Assembly: GCF_002234675.1 (NCBI RefSeq)
Contig: NC_019864.2
Coordinates: 16,571,582 to 16,635,581, forward strand
Reading direction: 5' to 3'
Length of the DNA: 64,000 nt
Source of the DNA: Oryzias latipes
Taxonomy: Eukaryota; Chordata; Actinopteri; Beloniformes; Adrianichthyidae
The notes under the pieces were generated by a model. It ran no database searches. It saw only the letters and a list, made by a program, of their open reading frames with translations, and was not told the DNA's origin. This document shows positions 23,481 to 56,722 of this stretch, one piece after another; position 1 is the first letter of the stretch; each line of letters begins with the position of its first letter. Both the position numbers and the translations under genes were made by a program.

Positions 23481-26400
23481 TCTGCTCGTTAAATGGGCTG
23501 GGATCTGGAATCCCCTCCTGTCAAACATTATGTCAACGGCAAATCAGGGGTTTTCGTCAGAAAAATACATGTTGAGTGAAATAACTGTGGTTCCCCTCCC
23601 TGATCAGCACCCTCCCACCCCCTTGCCCTGCACACCCACCTAATCCCTGAACAGCTTGGCTGTCCAGCCGCCAGCGTCTGTCTCTTATACCACAGATACA
23701 CCACAGCTGAGAGCAAAAGTCACACCTATCATAACAAAATTACTTGTGTTACTCTGGTGATAATAAATGGTCAAAAAGAAGCTTATACCATAATATAAAA
23801 TTATAAAATGTCCACTTTGTTAACCAATTTCTCTCAGTATTTGAAAAGGTAGGAAAGGCAAAACTAAAATGCATTTTTTAAAGATTTCTTTCTTGAGATG
23901 GGAATAGAACTGAAACATTGGAACAGTTTGACGCAAATGACTGCTGAGTTAAAAGTTGGAGATGACTAATAAAAACCCGGCCAGCACTGGATGTGAATGG
24001 AGAAGTTGGTTGACAAAAAGAGGATAGGCCTATCTTCCATGTCCTTATTTGTAGTGTCGTGAAAAAAAATGCATTTCCGGGACAGACCGTGAGTCAGTGA
24101 CTTCTTGAGAAAACAAGGGATTGCCCAGCATTGTATACAACAATAATTCAGAACCAAATTCTGTTTTTGTTTTTTTTAAGAAGACAAAATGGGTGAAAAC
24201 CCTTTTAATGACTCAATTGTGTTGATTTTTCTCCTTTTTTTTAGAAGAGTGTTAATGCTTGTAGATCCAAAATGCTCAACATTCAGCGCTTAGTTCTTAT
24301 GTTGCCATGGTGAGGCTAACACGGTTTCAGGAAGGAGCTTCCTGATGAAGGCTTTGAATAGGTGGATGTTGATGTAGTTGGAAGTTAAGATTATTTCTAT
24401 ATTTAATCTAAACCCTTTCAACTGTTAAATGACACATCTGTGATGGCAAAGACTACATGCTGAGCTCCCCGCATCAAACCGCTGCTGTAAAAGCAGGTAT
24501 ATTTATAAATTGGGTTGAGTGTTATGTCACATCTGAGAGGCGGATTTACTGAACAGAATAATCGTAGATCATTGAATTAAAAATCATTGTTGTGGTCTAT
24601 TAGGCGGTTTGTATGTTCATAAATAACAAGATGAGATTTTGTTATGGTGGTTAAGCAGTGTCTTTCATAAATTAGTGGGATTATGTAAAAAATCAAAAAT
24701 AAATATTTCAAAAAGTTAGATAATCTGAACATTATAAAAAGGGACAATTCTACAAAGAATGCAAATCAAATGTAGGGGTTGCAAAATGTACCTTTTTGCA
24801 GATTCTTTAGTGTCATAATTCTTAGCACTGTGTTGCATCACCATCTTTTTAACAACTAATTGCGGTGAAGCTGTAGTTTGAAGAGGAAAAAATGTTGAGT
24901 TTGATAAAGAATTTTATAATATTTGGCCCCAATATTTACCTTACTGTAAACAAACCAAAAAGCAGATGATAACCTACTGATTAGCAGCTGTCTATTGCAT
25001 GAATGTTTTTCCCTTCACCTCAACATTGTCTCAAAAAGTGAAAACATCTGGTTTTTCTGTATCTGTTTTTCTTGCTCTTAATTTTATCTGTGTTAGAGTG
25101 AAGCAAAATGTAGATTTCTGGACACAACAATTGACTTTTTTCATGAAAAAAAAAATTTCTGGTAGCTTTACTGAAGTTATGCAGCTTTTGCCACAAGCCA
25201 ATCATATCTTTTTATGGTTCAGTGTTGCAAGAAGCCCACATATCAGTTTAAAATTTTATTTTATGTTTCTAAAAAGTATTTTTAGCACCATAAAGAACAA
25301 TTTAAAGAAATATTGAAGGGACTGTTACTGGAATAAGACAATTAACTCAGTTTCTTCCCACATTTCAAATGGGGCATGAGGCACTTTCAGGCCTCACTCT
25401 GGTTTAGAGATGATCTTTACAGATTGAATTTGTAATTTCTTTGTTTTCTTTCTTTGTTTAGTGATGTTAACACATCAACTCATGAGACAATATTTGAGTT
25501 GATTTTATTTAACACAACAAATTGCCTATATTTGGACTAATTGCAATGAATAACATTTGCTGTAATGATAAAAATCCAAAATTCTGCATTTATAGTTTGA
25601 TGAACTATTGAAGGAAGTGACAACACAGCGAAACTCCCTGTCTTGCTGTGTCATCTTAAGGTTCAGCACCTCTTTGAGTAAATGTTCGCATCAAAAGAAA
25701 TATTTCTAAACTACTGAGGAAACACTGGACATGAGAGAAAAGGAGACGCTGGCTGTAAGGCATAGAGCAACCACTGATGAGTCAGAATTTATGAAAGCCC
25801 TCTTTCCGCTATTCAGAGTAAACAGGCTTATGAAACGAGAAGTAAAACGTACTGGATTGATGGGGCTGATTTATTTTTGCCATAGACTTATTATTATGAC
25901 ACGAATATCAGGTACCGGTAGTTTGATTTCCTTCATGAAACCCCACCAATTTACAGATGTGTTCAGTGTTGGACTGTGGACTAAAAAGTCCTGAATGTGC
26001 ATACAAATTCATATATGTACCAAGATCTCTTTAGTAATTTTATGAGAGCAAAGTGTTTTTAATTTTTGTGGTTACTTTAGTACAAATCTGTTTGTCAAAT
26101 GCTTACACTAAAGGGCAGTTTGATGTCTGAGAGGCCAAAATGTTTAAATAAATGTTACTAAAACGGAGTGCCCAAATGTTTGCATGTCTTTACCTCAGTC
26201 GGTTTATCATCCTAAAACTCTGTAAGGGATGTTTACTCATCTGTCCTCATCAAGAACAACACAGAGAAGGATCGGTTTTGTCTGTCTGCTCTGTGGCCAA
26301 GTGTTAGAGTGTTCACCCTCAGAGCTGGGGATATTCTGAGTTTGAATCTGTAGTTGTTTCCTAGTGAAAAGTCTTAGACCTAATGCTTCCCTGCTGGCCA

Positions 26401-27320
26401 TCCAATCAGCAGATGTTTTTCACACAGCTGTGTCTGCTACTCACATGTGGTCGACTACTAATTTAACACACTGAGGTGTGTGACACCTTTGCAATAAAAA
26501 TGATTGCACACCAAAGTCTTTAAGTGATGGCCAGGTTTTGACAGTGGCACATGCTGCACAAAGGAGGAGAACACTTCACCCTCATGTCGCACAGCAGTGG
26601 AAATAATGAGGAGCTGAATGCAGAGGAAATGTTGAAAGGGATAAAACTATCTCTTCAGCTGAAGTAGCAGAAGACGGCACAGCGCTCGCAGGACTTTAAG
26701 GGGGAGTAAAGAAGAAAAAAGAAGACGAGATAACTTCAAAGCCGCTCCCACCATTTCTTTCATCCACCACATCATTGTTAAGTCCAGTATAAATGCTGTC
26801 TGAACATCATTTTAGTGTCAGGGGGGAACTGCTTTGTTTGCTGTGGTGCTCTTTTCTAAATGCTATACAAGGGATTTCTTTTTTTTCTCCTGCTTTTTCT
26901 TTTAAAGGCAGGGGTTTGATTTTACATAATGGGACATGGCATACTGTAACAAGGTCATTGGTTGTAAATGTTTCCATATTTCTCGGTGAAATATTGTGTT
27001 TGTGCAGACAGGAATCCATGTTAAACACTTCCAGATGCTCTCATTACAAGGTATTTTTGCTGCTTTACCATGTATGTGTAATGTAGGTTGTGTGGGAGAT
27101 TTACATACTGCAGTAGATCTCAGCGCAAGGGCTTTCATGCTGCACTTTTGACAAACAGCATGAGTTTGGGGAGAAAATGTGAAACATGTGCTGCTCAGTC
27201 CAGTTCCTTCAGGATGACAAGCTCCTTGTTTTTCTTTGTCTTGTAATCTCAGAAACATATTTTACAAAGACTAATCAACCCCCCTCACTGCCCTCCTCCT
27301 CTCTTTACACCGTCCTGCAG
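23481..27320. other. Probable first intron of dennd4a
   Basis: If the first exon is at 22.5-22.75 kb, this is its intron. It is AT-rich with small unconvincing open frames. A decayed tRNA-like stretch (GTGGCCAAGTGTTAGAGTG ... GAGTTTGAATC, about 26293-26351) may be a SINE head. A TATA-like AGTATAAATGC lies near 26787 and could mark an alternative promoter. Nothing else is recognised. Confidence 0.4.
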
Positions 27321-27334
27321 AGTGGGAATGGGAT

Positions 27335-46712
<19,378 letters not shown>

Positions 46713-47093
46713 ATTTCTTTCCCCATAAATGTTCTCCTGCTACTACAATCACTGCTGCTGATGTTACAGACTGCTCTTCAGACTCAGGACCAGCTCGCTG
46801 GACTCGGACACGGAGCTGTTAAAAGCACAATGGATCATTTTTGTTCACCTGAAACAACAGCCACAAGCGTCTTTCTGTCAGAGCTGAGAGGTATGAAGGG
46901 ACGGGCCTCGTTAGTAAATTATTTGAAATTTGTCCATATTTTCAATATACTTGTAGTAAAATGTTTATACAGTTATTATACAGACTATTTTATGCCTTTT
47001 TTTTCTGTTAACAGCTGTGAATGGTTACGTAAAGTGAGTGTGAGATGACATCGTCCAAATTCCTCTGAGGTCTAGGTGGCCTTGTTCTGACTG

Positions 47094-47128
<35 letters not shown>

Positions 47129-48440
47129 AGGGGAGGGGGACTTTGTGTATTTGTGTGTGGGTGGGTGCGTGTATGTAATGTATACTCTCTAGTTGATGTC
47201 CATTTTTTTTACAAAGCACTTTGACAAGATGACCTCTTTTTTTTCAGTTGCATAACATAATGGTCCATCAACCAAAGCCACAAAGTCACAGTTTATGTAA
47301 CGCTTGAAAGAGCTTCAGTAAGACTTCAAATTACACTCACAGTCATCTATAAACAAAAAGAAACCCTGACTTAGCAGCAGTTTTTGCATATCTGAAAATC
47401 TTTAACTGCACTGTAGCATCATATCAACACAAGATAATCTTCTGAAACAGGAAGGAAACGTCCAAATAATGTTTGCACACATTTTATCCTTTTTATTTCT
47501 TTTTACAATGTCAACAAAAGGGGAAAAAAAGCTCTCATCACAACTTTTGATTAATGTAACTTTTTTTTACAATGGATTTTTTTAAGTCATGATTTAGAAT
47601 TTCATTAAAACAAGTACAATCAAACTAAAAGTGAACAAATAAAAGTCTCCTTTGATTTAATTCATTTTTTTTTTGTTGGAGACTGGGTTTAAATGACAGA
47701 GTCACAGGTCTCTAAATATGTACAGGGTATTTGGCTGTTGTGTTTTGTACATTCTCTTTTTGGTCCCAACTGTTTGATGTAAAAGTCGGCTTTAGATTTT
47801 TAGACAACTTAATGTTTTAATGTGACATACAGAGCGGAAAAAACATTTTGTGCTTAAAACCCTTGTTCTTAATGACTGTTTCTTCGAACAAATCACAGTG
47901 CAGAGAGTTTTGTTGCACTGTTATTAAAACATGAAATGCACTTTTATCTGCCAATTTGTTAGGTACACCTTGTTTGCACTGGGTCAGACCTCCTTTTCTC
48001 ATTTAAACTGCCTTAATTATGCAGACTAAAGTGTTTAAAGGGGGATCTGTTGGTTTTAGGATTAAAATGCCAAGAAAATATCTCCTATCACAGTACTACT
48101 GCCACAAGCCTGGATCTTTGATGCAGGACAGACTGGATCTCATCATGCTGAGAAATACATTGTTTTCACTGAAGTTAAATATTCAAATTACTGTTTCCTT
48201 TTTTGTCATCGTCAATGACTGTCTTGGTATCAATTAGAAATGATGTTTTGTTAACAATTAATTGAATTTTTCTGTCCTTTGGCTTTTATTTAGATAAGTC
48301 TGATACTGATGTCTGTCAATTCCAGCAAGTTTCTTAAATATTCAGAATTTCTTTTTAAAAAGTATTTTTCTGCCTCATTCTGTTATTGTTCAAGATTTTG
48401 GATGTTTGAATAAAAAATGTCATGTATCCAATAAAGAAGC
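46713..48440 (+). other. Probable DENND4A 3' UTR
   Basis: Follows the stop codon. A GT run lies at about 47095-47127. AATAAA occurs at 48409-48414 and 48430-48435, either of which could set the 3' end. A TA-rich microsatellite follows at about 48537-48575. No other gene is seen on this strand. Confidence 0.45.
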
Positions 48441-49668
48441 CAGTGAGTGTAAAGATAAAAGCTTTCTCCTGCCCCGAAAACACTTTAAACAATAGGTTTA
48501 GTCACTTTCTCAATGTTGTCTTTTGCCATTCAATAACATATATGTATATATATATATATATATATGTGTGTATATATAAAAAAATCTATGGATTATGTGC
48601 TTTTCCTGTACAGGATATCACAATCCCTTGTATTGCATTCCAACACCTTGTAACCAAGTGTCTGTGAACTACTAATGACCAAAACATTGCTATGTGTTTG
48701 TTTACTGTCTCACTACTTCTCAATTATATACAAGGTTTCTAAAGTGTTATTTATCATTTGTAACACAAATATCAATTTGTATGGTTTTTACATAAAAAAA
48801 TAAATCTAAATTCTTCCCCTATCTGGATGTACAATTTTTCCTCGTTTGTGAATAAATACACGAACTTCTATGGAGTTTAAGTCTCTTTATTCCAAAATGA
48901 GCTTTTTGATTTAGAAACTATAAAAGACAGCTATTTAGGAATATATACTAAACAAAATGGAAATCAGGGCCCTACATTGCTAAAAGGTTGTGCACATGTT
49001 TGCATATTTTACTTATATGGACAGTATTTTGTAAAAGGAAAGTCCATATTTCGTGTTTTTTTTTGTTTTAGGTGTTTTAACTATTGAAAGAAAAAGAAAT
49101 GTAAAAGCTGCCTTTATTCTGAAAACCTTTCTGGTTTTAGAAAATGTTGCTGCGTTTTCTATTTCTGCTGACATAGAAAATGTCACTGGCAATGATGCAA
49201 AGCAGCTTGAATAGTTTCTATTCAGTCTTGTGAAACAGCAAAGTTCAATGTCTTGAAATATTTGAAAAATGAAACATTTACTGTTCTTTGAGAAGTTGTC
49301 TAAACAGACTATAAATCCTAGGAGATACCCCATTAAATGTATATCTTACTTCGATCTTCACAAAGAATCACTCATATAAAAATGTAAACACGTGTCAACA
49401 TTTAATCACCTCTTAAAACTGCTGAAATTAGAAGGAAGGGTGAATTATTGCAGCCTTTGTAGGGTTGTTCAAGTTTAATACTTTATAATACTTTTTTAAA
49501 TACTTCAATGTCAAAAATTGGAATTAAATGAGAATCATGTACCAATACACTTTTCACTGTTTCAAGGTCCACAGTCATGAGATCCTTAAGTTACTGCAGA
49601 TGAGGGGTCCTGCTTCAGTTCAAAACCAGAGAAAAAGTCTGCTTTAGAGAAGGTTTCAGCTTCCTTTT

Positions 49669-52600
49669 TCAGATGGAAACAGGGCAGATAATGACTCGAT
49701 CCTCCAGCAAAACGCTGACCACCAGGAAAAAGAAGTACAAGAGAAACATAGTGAATCCCAGCACCTTATTCATCCTCCAGTTACAGACTGCAATGGAGAT
49801 TATGACGAAGAGCAGCATGATGAAGAGCAGCACAATGGCACAGAAGAGTCCATTGCTGCTAACAGCCACTGGACCAAAACCATGGATGGACGCGTACAGC
49901 AGCCAGGGGACTGGAAGACTTTTGAATGAGACAACGGTAAGAGAAAAAAAAGGTAATAAGTCAGATGGTATTATAAACACTCTATTTACCTAACCATTGA
50001 CTGTATATGAGAACTGGACTGACTGGCCCCTCCCTCCATACATTCAAAACAGGAAGTAGAAGAAGCACAATTCCATATACTTGTATTGAGATGTAAACAG
50101 CTATCAGTAAGTCATTCTATTTGTCAGAATAACCATTCTTGCTCTGCTACCTTTTCCTAACATATTCTTGCTAGGAAGTTCTAAACTGGCCAATCAGATT
50201 CCTCAATAAAAGTATGTTGTTCCTGCAGGCCCCCACGTTTAACTTCATTTAACTTTCGAAACGTTTGATTTACAGATTCTCCAGAGTCTGTTTCAAGTGG
50301 TAAGAGTGTGGACCTCCTACAAGCTTAATCCTGATTGGCTGTAGAAACACTGACCAAGATCGATGCAGATCTATCGCTGCTAACTGATGATGTGTGGCTC
50401 CAAACAGTGCAACCTCCACATTGCAAAAAAATAGCGATTGAAGGTTTTTGTTGGAGCCTGAATTAAGCAATTTTTTATGGGCGACGCCGTCCAGTTTCTT
50501 ATGGACAGTCAATGGTCCTGATGAATCAAGTTACAAACGCTCACCCCACAGTGATGTCAAAGATGTTGCTGCCCACTGAGCTGGACACTGCCATGTCCCC
50601 AAGGCCTTTGCGAGCTACAATCACACTGGTAATGAGATCAGGGATGGATGTCCCTGCAGCCAGGATTGTAAGCCCCATAATCTCCTCAGAGATCCCAATG
50701 GTCTCTCCAACCTATAAAGATAAAGCAATATATGTAGAAGCTGCAAAAACTTTAATGGACTCCACAGTTAGTCTTAGAGTAATTTCATAGGAAAACAGCC
50801 TATTGAATCATGTTTTTAGTGACTTGTAGCCTAATTGTGACTGACCTGATGAGCCCACCACACCATAAGGTATGAAAAAATAGCAATCCACATGATGGAG
50901 CCCAGGAAGGTGATTGCAAAGAATTTCCTAGATTTCTGTGGATTAAAGTAAGACGTGATCAGGTATTAGACTAAAAGAGTTTTTGTTTTAAAGCTGATGT
51001 CTGCCTCATACCTCTCTGCGAACATCAGGAACAGTTAGCCACAGAGGGAAGACAATGGGCAACAAGAAGAGGTAGGTAGCTTGTTTACTAGGCGTGTCAG
51101 GCCACTGCAACGACAGGGGCTCATCTTCTTTTTCCTCTTCTTCTCCCTCATCCTTCTCATCATCATCCTCCTCCTCTTCACTAGACTCGTCGCTGTCGTC
51201 CTCTTCATCCTCCTCATCGCTGCCTGATTCTTCTGAGCCCCCAGACTCCCTCTGCTCTGCTGGCACATCATCCTGAAATGAAGACGTCTCCTTGACTGAT
51301 GACGGTGGAAGTGCACAAACATGATGCATCGAACAGCTAAATTAGTAAAACACTTCTGTTTGAAGAGTTGCAGCGTTGTTAATTGACTCTTACATAGACA
51401 GGTATCAAAGACTGACTTCTGGGCTTTTTGAAAGCCATCAGCACATGGGTGCGGAGTACCTTCTTGTCATCTTGCTGCTCCTTCTTCTCTTTGTCTGTGG
51501 TTGGAGCAGCCTCTTGTTCTTTGGTCTGGTCTGTTTTCTTCTGATTGTCTGTAAGAGAAATCCCTAACTTTTTCATCATGTCTTTTCTGTTGAATTTAGT
51601 GGTTCAAAAAATAGTTCCCTATCAACACAGTAGTCAGTGAATAATTTATCAGTATATTCTTTTTACAACAAAGTAAAAAGGTCAGTTATTTTTCCCACAT
51701 TGCTTGCAGTATTCAACAAAACAGTCATATGACATTTAAAATTTGTACTGATTCTTTTCCTGTGGTAATCTCTGAATCTACTTTGTTAAAGGGAAGCTAT
51801 CTAGATGGAATTCCCTGTTTAGTTGGGCCTATCCCAGTTTATTTATCTTAAAAAAAGCCCAGAGGCAGACATGTCTAATCTTAATCCAACATTTATTACC
51901 ATACTTTGACAAGGTAGATCACAAATGTTAAACTGGACTAAATTTAATAAATAAAATCAAGTATTAAGACTCCAACAAGTCATTTTTTGGAAAAAAAATT
52001 TTAGTATAAGATAGCAGTGCTAAATCCTTACAGGCATCGCTTTCCTCAATATTTTGCCTTCTATCATCAAACCAATAAAATTGTTGTGTTTTGTTTTGTT
52101 TTTCACAGGTTTAGCATTTACAAAGAAAGTCAGATATTTGTGATCATTACATCTTCTGTAATCTGTGTTTATGAGAATCTGTGAGATGTTCATTGCAGCT
52201 CACAACTGCTCAGATTGACAATAGTTTAAAAAAAATTGAATAACATAAAAAATGAATAGGAAAAGAATAAGTCATCAATTTCAGACATGCAACCAAGATT
52301 AAAGATTTTCATAAAAGATAGTCATTATTTTGGTGTGGTACAGACAGAAACCAGTCAGATATGAATCTCATACACTTTTTTTAAATCTATTATTTTTACC
52401 AAGTTATCAAGTTTGAAATGTAAACTACTGTGGTTTAAATCTGAGTCGGACTGCAAAATCAAATGAAAGGTGACGGATAGTTAAAGTCCTGCTGGTTACC
52501 TTCACCTTTGTCCTGAGTTTTGGGCTCAGATTTCCGTCTAGCCACGCTTGTCAGAATCTCAGCCTTTTCCTTAAATTTTCCTAAAACACAAGCATACACT

Positions 52601-55600
52601 GGCATCTGTAATAGTTACTAATCCACAACAATGACAGAGGCCAACAGAATTACACCAAAAAACGGATGAGGGAGCAGATATTCAAAAACAGCAGTTACTG
52701 GTGTCTAAAGAGAAAGTTGTAGCAACTTTCAGTCACAAGTTTGATACAAAAATGACATTGGCAAGAAAGAAAATGTCAATATATCTAAAAGTCCTTTTCA
52801 GTTAAAAGAAAAAATTAGCGTAAAACAACATTTTTGCATAGAGATTTTTGAAACTAGAAATAGCACAACACAGTTATATGTTCAAGATTGTTGAGTAAAT
52901 AATAAGTCTCCCTGAAAGGATTTATTTTGTTACCTTAAATGGTCCCAGACAAACAGAAATTTCAACTTTAAGGATCCATGTCCCATTCAAGTAATCTTTT
53001 TGTGTGGCAACAGGAGAAAAATGTTTTTAAGATAAAATGGAGTTGTGCCATTAGTGTCAAAAAGAAAGGAACTCTACGAGGAGACAAAGCTGAATCAATG
53101 AAATCTTTTTAGAGCCCTTTCCAGTCATCTTTTGATCACAGCGTTAGTGGTGCTGTATTTTTGATTATGCTGTTTTTTGCCAAATTTGAAAAAACATTAT
53201 TGTTTTCTAGGACATCGTTTCTCAAAGGTGGCAGGACTTCATCAGAAATGTACTTCGGGGTAGTGGACGGAACTGTTGATGAGCCTCCCCTCCTTTCCCA
53301 TCATCCCTATGTTTACACTCTCTCCCGCAGGCTTACAGCCCCTCACAATCCCAACCTAACCTTTTTAGTGTAACAAAAATGGCCAGCAAGTGTACAGTTT
53401 TGAGCTAGATGCCAGCTCAAAGGAGGAAATGAAAATGTACATGGATCTAGTCATGTACAAGTGGATGCATCGGAATAGAGCGGGGCAGTGAGCTTGAGGC
53501 CCGCCAACTGTAACACGTACGTCACTGATACCGGTTTCTCCAGCAGCTGCTCCTGATCACAACATTCAGAATAAAAAACTGTTCCAAAATGCAATTTTAA
53601 TATTGATTTTCTTTATATATGTCGCCCATCATCATAAGAATGCTACAAGAGCACGTTAAAAACCCCAAAATCATGCTTTTATTTGGAGTGGGTCTTTAAA
53701 GGGTATCGTTTTGCAGACTGTGTTTGATGTAAACTTGGCAGATTTTTAGCTAGCTTCCATGATAAATTTAAAAATAGATAAAAGACTGAAATCTGATTCA
53801 TTGCAATGTAGGATTCTTTATTTCTTTAATTAAATAAAATCACCTCCTCTCGAGGTGCAGATGAAGATAAGTAACATCAAGTCAAGCCACTGATTCATCT
53901 CACGTTTTTTTGGTTCCACGTGAGAAGATTTTCTGTGAGAGCATGAAGTGAGTGATTGTAGCCTTGATCCAGATTGGATGGGCTCATTCAGAAGCTGATT
54001 ATTGTGTACAGTTTATTGTGGAGTAACAGCTTTAATGAAAGGATGCTTGAAAGTGAAATTAAAGGTCATGAAACTGGAAGACGTCTTTTGTCCACCTCAA
54101 TCATCTGCTTAACAATGATTAACAAATGCTTAATCATTTGTTCGTTTCATAAAATATTTTCAAAATAGAAGAAAATTGGCCAGCTCCAAAAGGATTTTAA
54201 ATCACATAATAGAATTTTGAAACTTTCTGGGTTGACTGTATGATTGCATGTCTTTTGTTACATTAGCCTACAAATGAACTCTTCACTAGTCTAGGGGAGG
54301 AGGGGTATTTATCTACTTAGTATCAATCTGGACTTAGTGATGCCTTCCCACAGGACACAAGCTAATCCATTCTACATTGAGAGGATGAAGGAAACTATAA
54401 AAGTTGTTTTCAAGAAATTTATGCTCACCGTTTCCCAGGGGATCCAGTGTATGAATCATCAGTTGGAATATGGTATTTCTCATGGTGCTGTTGTGCAAAG
54501 AAGCTGAACTCCCCCCTCGCTGAAGGGACGGCTTCAACTGGAGGGAGGAAAAAATATATAGCTAAGGTCATGACAGCTATATTATGCACAGACAAAAACA
54601 CTGCAGAGACAATCACTTCATTGTGGATGACAGGATGTTTTTCTCAAAAGACGACTGAGCATGAGCCAGAACTTCTATCATGGCTCTCACTGCAGACACA
54701 CAAGTCAGGACCCAGCATGAACAAATTCCAAACATTTGGAGACAAAACAACAAAAAGACGACTGTTCTTTTACAGGAAATTGGTAACTTGGTTCCATTAT
54801 TACCTTTAACCGATTCTTGTCCTCTGGAGCAGGAGGGGTATTCTCTTCAACGTTCCCATTTGTCTGTGTACAACAATTTTTTGTTCAGTGATGAGTATTA
54901 GTTGATAACTCTGGACAAAAGTTATGTCCTTTTTGTCAAGTTGAAAAACAAGCTCATTTGCTGTTGTTGTATATTTGTCATGTTAGGGTCATGTCCTGAT
55001 TACATATTAACAAAAGTGTTTCCATTGTTTTTTGGCATAATGGGATTCTATGAAGGTGATTGGATCGTCTTTACACCTTTAAAAGATAAATGTTAAATTT
55101 TGAAAATTGACTTAACTTTCCTCTAAGTGAAGAAATTAGTCAAATACAACAATGAGCAAAATAATGAGAAGAGAGCTGTAGTCTTCTGAAAACCTTTTAT
55201 GGAAACCGGTTTTCCAAGGGGTCTGCTCACACTTACAAAGCAACTTTGTAATATATTTGTGGGTAGAGTAAGAAATTTAGCAAAACACTTATTAACACAA
55301 CACCTGCAACTGACTGGCAAACTGTCTAGGGTGTAAACTGCCTTCACTCAACAGTAGCTGGGAGACGCTCCAGCAACCTCTGACCCATAAGGGATTCAGA
55401 GGTCCAGAAGATACATTGATGGATGAAAACACAGGTCATGCAAAATCTGAGAGTTTTAAAGGTATCAGGTACCAGGCATGGTGGTATCAGGACCTGTCAT
55501 GTAGAATAAACTAGACAATAAAAAGTCTGTTGCATAAATTAAAATAGTGATGAAAAAGATACCTTAAATGTTGTAAAAATTGAACTCTACAGCAAAGTAT

Positions 55601-56722
55601 TTTATTCAGTTGAAAAAAGAAACCTCAACGTGAGCCATCAGGCCTGCTTACCTTTTCTGGTTCTTCCACTGCAATAACTTTCACAATGATCTTGTGTTTG
55701 TGGAGTTGAGTCTTGAAAGCCCGTTCCAGTTGTACATTATACTTCATAAATACCACATAGAGAGAGTAACAGGCCACCAGCATCATGCTCTCCCACCACA
55801 GTATGACGTTATCCAAGAAGAAAATTATCAGTAAGATGAGGTCAAGTATGTAGAATGATACATCTCTAAAAAGTGGCCACCAGGTGAGGTGAAGCACCTC
55901 TCGGGAAAACAAGGCGCACATTCCAATCACGAACAAAATGTTAAAAACTGCCGAACCAACTATGGTGCCGATACCCACGTTGCTGTGTGCGATGAAGACC
56001 CCTATCAAAGAGGTGAAAAGCTCTGGGGCAGAGCCTCCGGCAGCCATAAACGTGGCTCCTGCTACGTCATCAGAGATTTCTAATTTGTAAGTGATCACAC
56101 CGAGTGCAGGCACAAAGAACTCATCACAGACGATTGCAAGAGACACAAACATGTACACCATCCCCAAGATGTGGAGGATCACCCATCCTCTTCTGCGGTC
56201 TTCAATTGAGAAGATGTCTTCTGGGTAGTCACCCTTTACATGAGCTTCTCCAGGCAAAACTGGAGGAATTGTGGTAACAGGAGCTGGAACTTGGGGAGGC
56301 GTCTCTGCTGGAGGTTCAGGGGCCACATAGATGCAGTTCACCATAGTCCGGTTTGTTGTTGGCAGAGCAGGTGATTCTGTTGGGGTGGATGCTTCTGACT
56401 CCGTAGCTGTTTCTGTGGTAACAACGTATGTGTCCATGTCCATATCTCTCTGTGTCTGGGATGCCACGTCCATCTCTGTTGTCGTTTCATCTGTGGGCTC
56501 TAACCCATGTGGGGTGGGAGGCCTTGTCTGCACCTCTGGCTTTAATGTTGCCTCCTGAACACCCTCTGCCGAACCTTCCATGTTCACGCCAACCTGAGGC
56601 TGTGGAAAAGGCTCATACAGCTGGGCACTGATGGTCAGCTGGTACAGGGTGCAGAGGAACACTCCCGAGAGGAGAAACAGGACCCGGCTCATCTGCAGTC
56701 TCTTCCTTCTTGTATAATGCAT
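49669..56722 (-). CDS. SLC24A1 (Na+/Ca2+-K+ exchanger 1, NCKX1), complete coding sequence
   Basis: Exchanges four Na+ inward for one Ca2+ and one K+ outward; NCKX1 clears Ca2+ from rod outer segments. Coding exons on the minus strand: 56722-55652, 54537-54429, 52580-52500, 51548-51460, 51272-51012, 50935-50846, 50711-50545 and 49918-49669 (TGA). All phases join, giving 705 codons. The start is the ATG at 56722 ([20 protein letters not shown]), with a signal-anchor-like helix at about residues 14-32. A Thr/Pro-rich extracellular region follows (to about 170), then the alpha-1 repeat ([16 protein letters not shown], about 223-238), the family motif [20 protein letters not shown], an acidic loop (exon 51272-51012), and the alpha-2 repeat ([25 protein letters not shown]). 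It ends CPVSI. Shorter than mammalian NCKX1 because the acidic repeat region is small. Confidence 0.93.
49993..50516 (+). mobile_element. MITE of the ACCATTGACTGTATAT family, copy B
   Basis: A 524-bp element with ends ACCATTGACTGTATAT (49993-50008) and ATGGACAGTCAATGGT (50501-50516), one mismatch between arms. It fills most of the last slc24a1 intron (49919-50544), leaving about 102 nt of original intron. Opposite in orientation to copy A. Confidence 0.85.
51012..51272 (-). CDS. SLC24A1 acidic-loop exon
   Basis: A phase-0 exon of 87 codons. It contains an almost unbroken Glu/Asp tract ([20 protein letters not shown] and onward) followed by [24 protein letters not shown], the first helix of the C-terminal membrane half. 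The acidic cytoplasmic loop is a known variable part of NCKX1. The serine-only frame on the + strand (51094-51276) is its shadow. Confidence 0.9.
51549..52499. other. SLC24A1 intron, nothing recognised
   Basis: AT-rich intron between the exons at 51460-51548 and 52500-52580. No repeat family or RNA gene identified. Confidence 0.5.
53205..53705 (+). repeat. Unnamed dispersed repeat of about 500 bp, copy 2
   Basis: Related along most of its length to 21460-21975. Shared landmarks are CCCATCATCCCTATGTTTAC, GTGTACAGTTTTGAGCTAGA, AAGTGGATGCATCGGAAT and a GTTAAAAACCCCAAAATCAT end followed by TTTGGAGTGGGTCTTTAAAG. It lies in the slc24a1 intron 52581-54428. Confidence 0.6.
54538..55651. other. SLC24A1 first coding intron
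   Basis: Intron after the large first coding exon. The segment about 55295-55440 (CACAACACCTGCAACTGACTGGC, CACTCAACAGTAGCTGGGAG) looks like a decayed piece of the same GCACGGTGG-type SINE as at 20394-20740. Otherwise nothing is recognised. Confidence 0.4.

Noticed and set aside
51094..51276. Serine-only frame on the + strand
   Set aside because: Antisense shadow of the Glu/Asp-coding exon of slc24a1.
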